Positions 60,225 to 64,000 of a stretch of 64,000 bases of DNA are shown here, one piece after another. Every line of letters begins with the position of its first letter. Within the stretch, counting starts at the first letter, position 1. Below the pieces are notes generated by a model. That model was not told the DNA's origin and searched no databases. It was given only the letters and a program-made list of their open reading frames with translations. The stretch comes from Megaustenia siamemsis (taxonomy: Eukaryota > Mollusca > Gastropoda > Stylommatophora > Ariophantidae), in the NCBI GenBank assembly GCA_032433765.1, contig JAVIAB010000139.1, positions 46,320,190 through 46,384,189 of the forward strand, in the 5' to 3' direction. Both the position numbers and the translations under genes were made by a program.

Positions 60225-63200
60225 GACCTTAACAGCGACTGTTGTAGACCAGCATCTGTCTGTTTCTGACTCAGTGACTATTGTAGACCAGCATCTGTCT
60301 GTTTCTGACTCTAACAGTGACTATTGTAGACCAGCATCTGTCTGTTTCTGACCTTAACAGTGACTATTGTAGACCAGCATCTGTCTGTTTCTGACCTTAA
60401 CAGTGACTATTGTAGACCAGCATCTGTCTGTTTCTGACTCAGTGACTATTGTAGACCAGCATCTGTCTGTTTCTGACCTTAACAGTGACTATTGTAGACC
60501 AGCATCTGTCTGTTTCTGACTCAGTGACTATTGTAGACCAGCATCTGTCTGTTTCTGACTCTAACAGTGACTATTGTAGACCAGCATCTGTCTGTTTCTG
60601 ACTCAGTGACTATTGTAGACCAGCATCTGTCTGTTTCTGACCTTAACAGTAACTATTGTAGACCAGCATCTGTCTGTTTCTGACTCTAACAGTGACTATT
60701 GTAGACCAGCATCTGTCTGTTTCTGACCTTAACAGTAACTATTGTAGACCAGCATCTGTCTGTTTCTGACTCAGTGACTATTGTAGACCAGCATCTGTCT
60801 GTTTCTGACCTTAACAGTAACTATTGTAGACCAGCATCTGTCTGTTTCTGACTCTAACAGTAACTATTGTAGACCAGCATCTGTCTGTTTCTGACTCTAA
60901 CAGTAACTATTGTAGACCAGCATCTGTCTGTTTCTGACTCTAACAGTAACTATTGTAGACCAGCATCTGTCTGTTTCTGACCTTAACAGTGACTATTGTA
61001 GACCAGCATCTGTCTGTTTCTGATTCTAACAGTAACTATTGTAGACCAGCATCTGTCTGTTTCTGATTCTAACAGTAACTATTGTAGACCAGCATCTGTC
61101 TGTTTCTGATTCTAACAGTAACTATTGTAGACCAGCATCTGTCTGTTTCTGATTCTAACAGTAACTATTGTAGACCAGCATCTGTCTGTTTCTGATTCTA
61201 ACAGTAACTATTGTAGACCAGCATCTGTCTGTTTCTGACTCAGTGACTATTGTAGACCAGCATCTGTCTGTTTCTGATTCTAACAGTAACTATTGTAGAC
61301 CAGCATCTGTCTGTTTCTGATTCTAACAGTAACTATTGTAGACCAGCATCTGTCTGTTTCTGATTCTAACAGTAACTATTGTAGACCAGCATCTGTCTGT
61401 TTCTGATTCTAACAGTGACTATTGTAGACCAGCATCTGTCTGTTTCTGACTCAGTGACTATTGTAGACCAGCATCTGTCTGTTTCTGACCTAACAGTGAC
61501 TATTGTAGACCAGCATCTGTCTGTTTCTGACTCAGTGACTATTGTAGACCAGCATCTGTCTGTTTCTGACCTTAACAGTGACTATTGTAGACCAGCATCT
61601 GTCTGTTTCTGACTCTAACAGTGACTATTGTAGACCAGCATCTGTCTGTTTCTGACTCTAACAGTAACTATTGTAGACCAGCATCTGTCTGTTTCTGACT
61701 CTAACAGTGACTATTGTAGACCAGCATCTGTCTGTTTCTGACCTTAACAGTGACTATTGTAGACCAGCATCTGTCTGTTTCTGATTCTAACAGTGACTAT
61801 TGTAGACCAGCATCTGTCTGTTTCTGATTCTAACAGTAACTATTGTAGACCAGCATCTGTCTGTTTCTGATTCTAACAGTAACTATTGTAGACCAGCATC
61901 TGTCTGTTTCTGATTCTAACAGTGACTATTGTAGACCAGCATCTGTCTGTTTCTGATTCTAACAGTGACTATTGTAGACCAGCATCTGTCTGTTTCTGAT
62001 TCTAACAGTAACTATTGTAGACCAGCATCTGTCTGTTTCTGATTCTAACAGTACTATTGTAGACCAGCATCTGTCTGTTTCTGATTCTAACAGTAACTAT
62101 TGTAGACCAGCATCTGTCTGTTTCTGATTCTAACAGTAACTATTGTAGACCAGCATCTGTCTGTTTCTGACCTTAACAGTGACTATTGTAGACCAGCATC
62201 TGTCTGTTTCTGACCTTAACAGTGACTGTTGTAGACCAGCATCTGCCTGTTTCTGACTCAGTGACTATTGTAGACCAGCATCTGTCTGTTTCTGACCTTA
62301 ACAGTGACTATTGTAGACCAGCATCTGTCTGTTTCTGACTCAGTGACTATTGTAGACCAGCATCTGTCTGTTTCTGACCTAACAGTGACTATTGTAGACC
62401 AGCATCTGTCTGTTTCTGACCTTAACAGCGACTGTTGTAGACCAGCATCTGTCTGTTTCTGACTCAGTGACTATTGTAGACCAGCATCTGTCTGTTTCTG
62501 ACTCTAACAGTGACTATTGTAGACCAGCATCTGTCTGTTTCTGACCTTAACAGTGACTATTGTAGACCAGCATCTGTCTGTTTCTGACCTTAACAGTGAC
62601 TATTGTAGACCAGCATCTGTCTGTTTCTGACTCAGTGACTATTGTAGACCAGCATCTGTCTGTTTCTGACCTTAACAGTGACTATTGTAGACCAGCATCT
62701 GTCTGTTTCTGACTCAGTGACTATTGTAGACCAGCATCTGTCTGTTTCTGACTCTAACAGTGACTATTGTAGACCAGCATCTGTCTGTTTCTGACTCAGT
62801 GACTATTGTAGACCAGCATCTGTATGTTTCTGACCTTAACAGTAACTATTGTAGACCAGCATCTGTCTGTTTCTGACTCTAACAGTGACTATTGTAGACC
62901 AGCATCTGTCTGTTTCTGACCTTAACAGTACTATTGTAGACCAGCATCTGTCTGTTTCTGACTCAGTGACTATTGTAGACCAGCATCTGTCTGTTTCTGA
63001 CCTTAACAGTAACTATTGTAGACCAGCATCTGTCTGTTTCTGACTCTAACAGTAACTATTGTAGACCAGCATCTGTCTGTTTCTGACTCTAACAGTAACT
63101 ATTGTAGACCAGCATCTGTCTGTTTCTGACTCTAACAGTAACTATTGTAGACCAGCATCTGTCTGTTTCTGACCTTAACAGTGACTATTGTAGACCAGCA

Positions 63201-64000
63201 TCTGTCTGTTTCTGATTCTAACAGTAACTATTGTAGACCAGCATCTGTCTGTTTCTGATTCTAACAGTAACTATTGTAGACCAGCATCTGTCTGTTTCTG
63301 ATTCTAACAGTAACTATTGTAGACCAGCATCTGTCTGTTTCTGATTCTAACAGTAACTATTGTAGACCAGCATCTGTCTGTTTCTGATTCTAACAGTAAC
63401 TATTGTAGACCAGCATCTGTCTGTTTCTGACTCAGTGACTATTGTAGACCAGCATCTGTCTGTTTCTGACCTTAACAGTAACTATTGTAGACCAGCATCT
63501 GTCTGTTTCTGACTCAGTGACTATTGTAGACCAGCATCTGTCTGTTTCTGACCTTAACAGTAACTATTGTAGACCAGCATCTGTCTGTTTCTGACTCTAA
63601 CAGTAACTATTGTAGACCAGCATCTGTCTGTTTCTGACTCTAACAGTGACTATTGTAGACCAGCATCTGTCTGTTTCTGACTCTAACAGTAACTATTGTA
63701 GACCAGCATCTGTCTGTTTCTGACCTTAACAGTGACTATTGTAGACCAGCATCTGTCTGTTTCTGACCTTAACAGTGACTATTGTAGACCAGCATCTGTC
63801 TGTTTCTGATTCTAACAGTGACTATTGTAGACCAGCATCTGTCTGTTTCTGATTCTAACAGTAACTATTGTAGACCAGCATCTGTCTGTTTCTGATTCTA
63901 ACAGTAACTATTGTAGACCAGCATCTGTCTGTTTCTGATTCTAACAGTAACTATTGTAGACCAGCATCTGTCTGTTTCTGATTCTAACAGTAACTATTGT
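60225..64000 (+). repeat. Higher-order module pair in Sat43, spacing 2193 bp
   Basis: The strings beginning with the AGCGACTG-marked L monomer at 60225 and at 62418 both read L S C L L S L S C S L C L S L C C C L D D D D D S. The spacing agrees within one base with the pair at 54479 and 56673. After the shared string the copies differ, four extra D monomers following the S in the first and L S L C C C in the second. The second copy runs into the window end. Confidence 0.7.

Larger units (their letters stand above)
22645..64000 (+). repeat. Large uninterrupted satellite (Sat43), about 970 monomers, running off the right edge
   Basis: Head-to-tail monomers of 43 bp, with 39-, 41- and 42-bp variants, fill the window from about 22645 to its end. 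The core gtagaccagcatctg followed by tctgtttctga is almost invariant. Tails fall into types: GATTCTAAC (D), GACCTTAAC (L), GACTCTAAC (C), GATCCTAAC (P), GACCTAAC (42 bp) and GACTCAG (S, 39 bp). Each is followed by AGTGAC or AGTAAC and TATTG or TGTTG. Rarer forms lose bases (tatttagacc; atctgctgttt; agtactatt) or change the core (tatatttc). I found no inversion, no mobile element and no unrelated spacer. Short open frames of 65-80 codons inside are chance runs of monomers without stops. A centromeric, heterochromatic or other structural role is possible but not shown. Confidence 0.98.

Noticed and set aside
22645..64000. CRISPR-like arrangement (constant core, variable short segment)
   Set aside because: The variable part is only about a dozen bases and falls into a few recurring types; there are no unique spacers, no cas genes, and the context is eukaryotic.
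22645..64000. Short open frames of 65-80 codons reading VTIVDQHLSVSD-like repeats
   Set aside because: They appear wherever a few 39- and 42-bp monomers in a row avoid a stop, and they vanish when 43-bp monomers shift the frame. There is no start context or constraint.
22645..64000. Hammerhead ribozyme inside the satellite monomer, as in some animal satellites
   Set aside because: Neither strand of the monomer has a CUGANGA box paired with a GAAA box in the right arrangement.
22645..64000. CENP-B box or telomeric repeat
   Set aside because: No TTCG....CGGGA-type motif and no TTAGG or TTAGGG tandem units are visible.

Overview
The window is non-coding metazoan nuclear DNA. It is AT-rich and holds decayed non-LTR retrotransposon (LINE) pieces, tRNA-derived SINEs, microsatellites and several unrelated tandem arrays. 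I found no host gene I can defend, no operon structure, no rRNA and no intact transposon. The LINE remnants are of the 'endonuclease-reverse transcriptase' kind common in arthropod and mollusc genomes. The sequence alone does not fix the phylum.

Layout. 1-1862: a 20-bp minisatellite (at least 60 copies, entering from the left edge) grades through decayed units into a related 21-bp minisatellite, which is split by a tRNA-derived SINE. 1863-17500: a retroelement graveyard with 5'-truncated LINE fragments of at least four families on both strands. It also holds further copies of the same SINE, one split by a LINE with a 13-bp target-site duplication, and a 650-bp near-perfect palindrome whose arms each carry a tRNA-like promoter unit and which is flanked by a 12-bp direct repeat. 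17500-20010: two further tandem arrays, one with a 43-bp unit (about 22 clean copies) and one with a 14/15-bp unit forming a 29-bp dimer. 20010-22640: a decayed RNase H domain of a LINE, another LINE tail and a hammerhead-like motif. 22645-64000: one uninterrupted satellite of about 41.4 kb running off the right edge, made of a 43-bp monomer with 39-, 41- and 42-bp variants, all in the same orientation.

The satellite is the dominant feature. I estimate roughly 970 monomers. A core of about 28 bp is nearly invariant, while a short tail falls into a handful of discrete types (GATTCTAAC, GACCTTAAC, GACTCTAAC and the short GACTCAG). Written as a string of tail types, the array shows higher-order structure: a module recurring at 2193-2194 bp, another recurring at about 850 or 634 bp, and 5-monomer blocks. 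No mobile element interrupts it, in strong contrast to the left flank, so it is probably young or actively homogenised. Long 'ORFs' in the arrays arise because the units lack stop codons or are not multiples of three, and I do not regard them as genes.

Nothing here works together as a pathway. The interpretable biology is repeat dynamics: LINE-type insertion with target-site duplications, SINE spread, and array growth with local homogenisation. All counts and periods were read by hand and should be recomputed.
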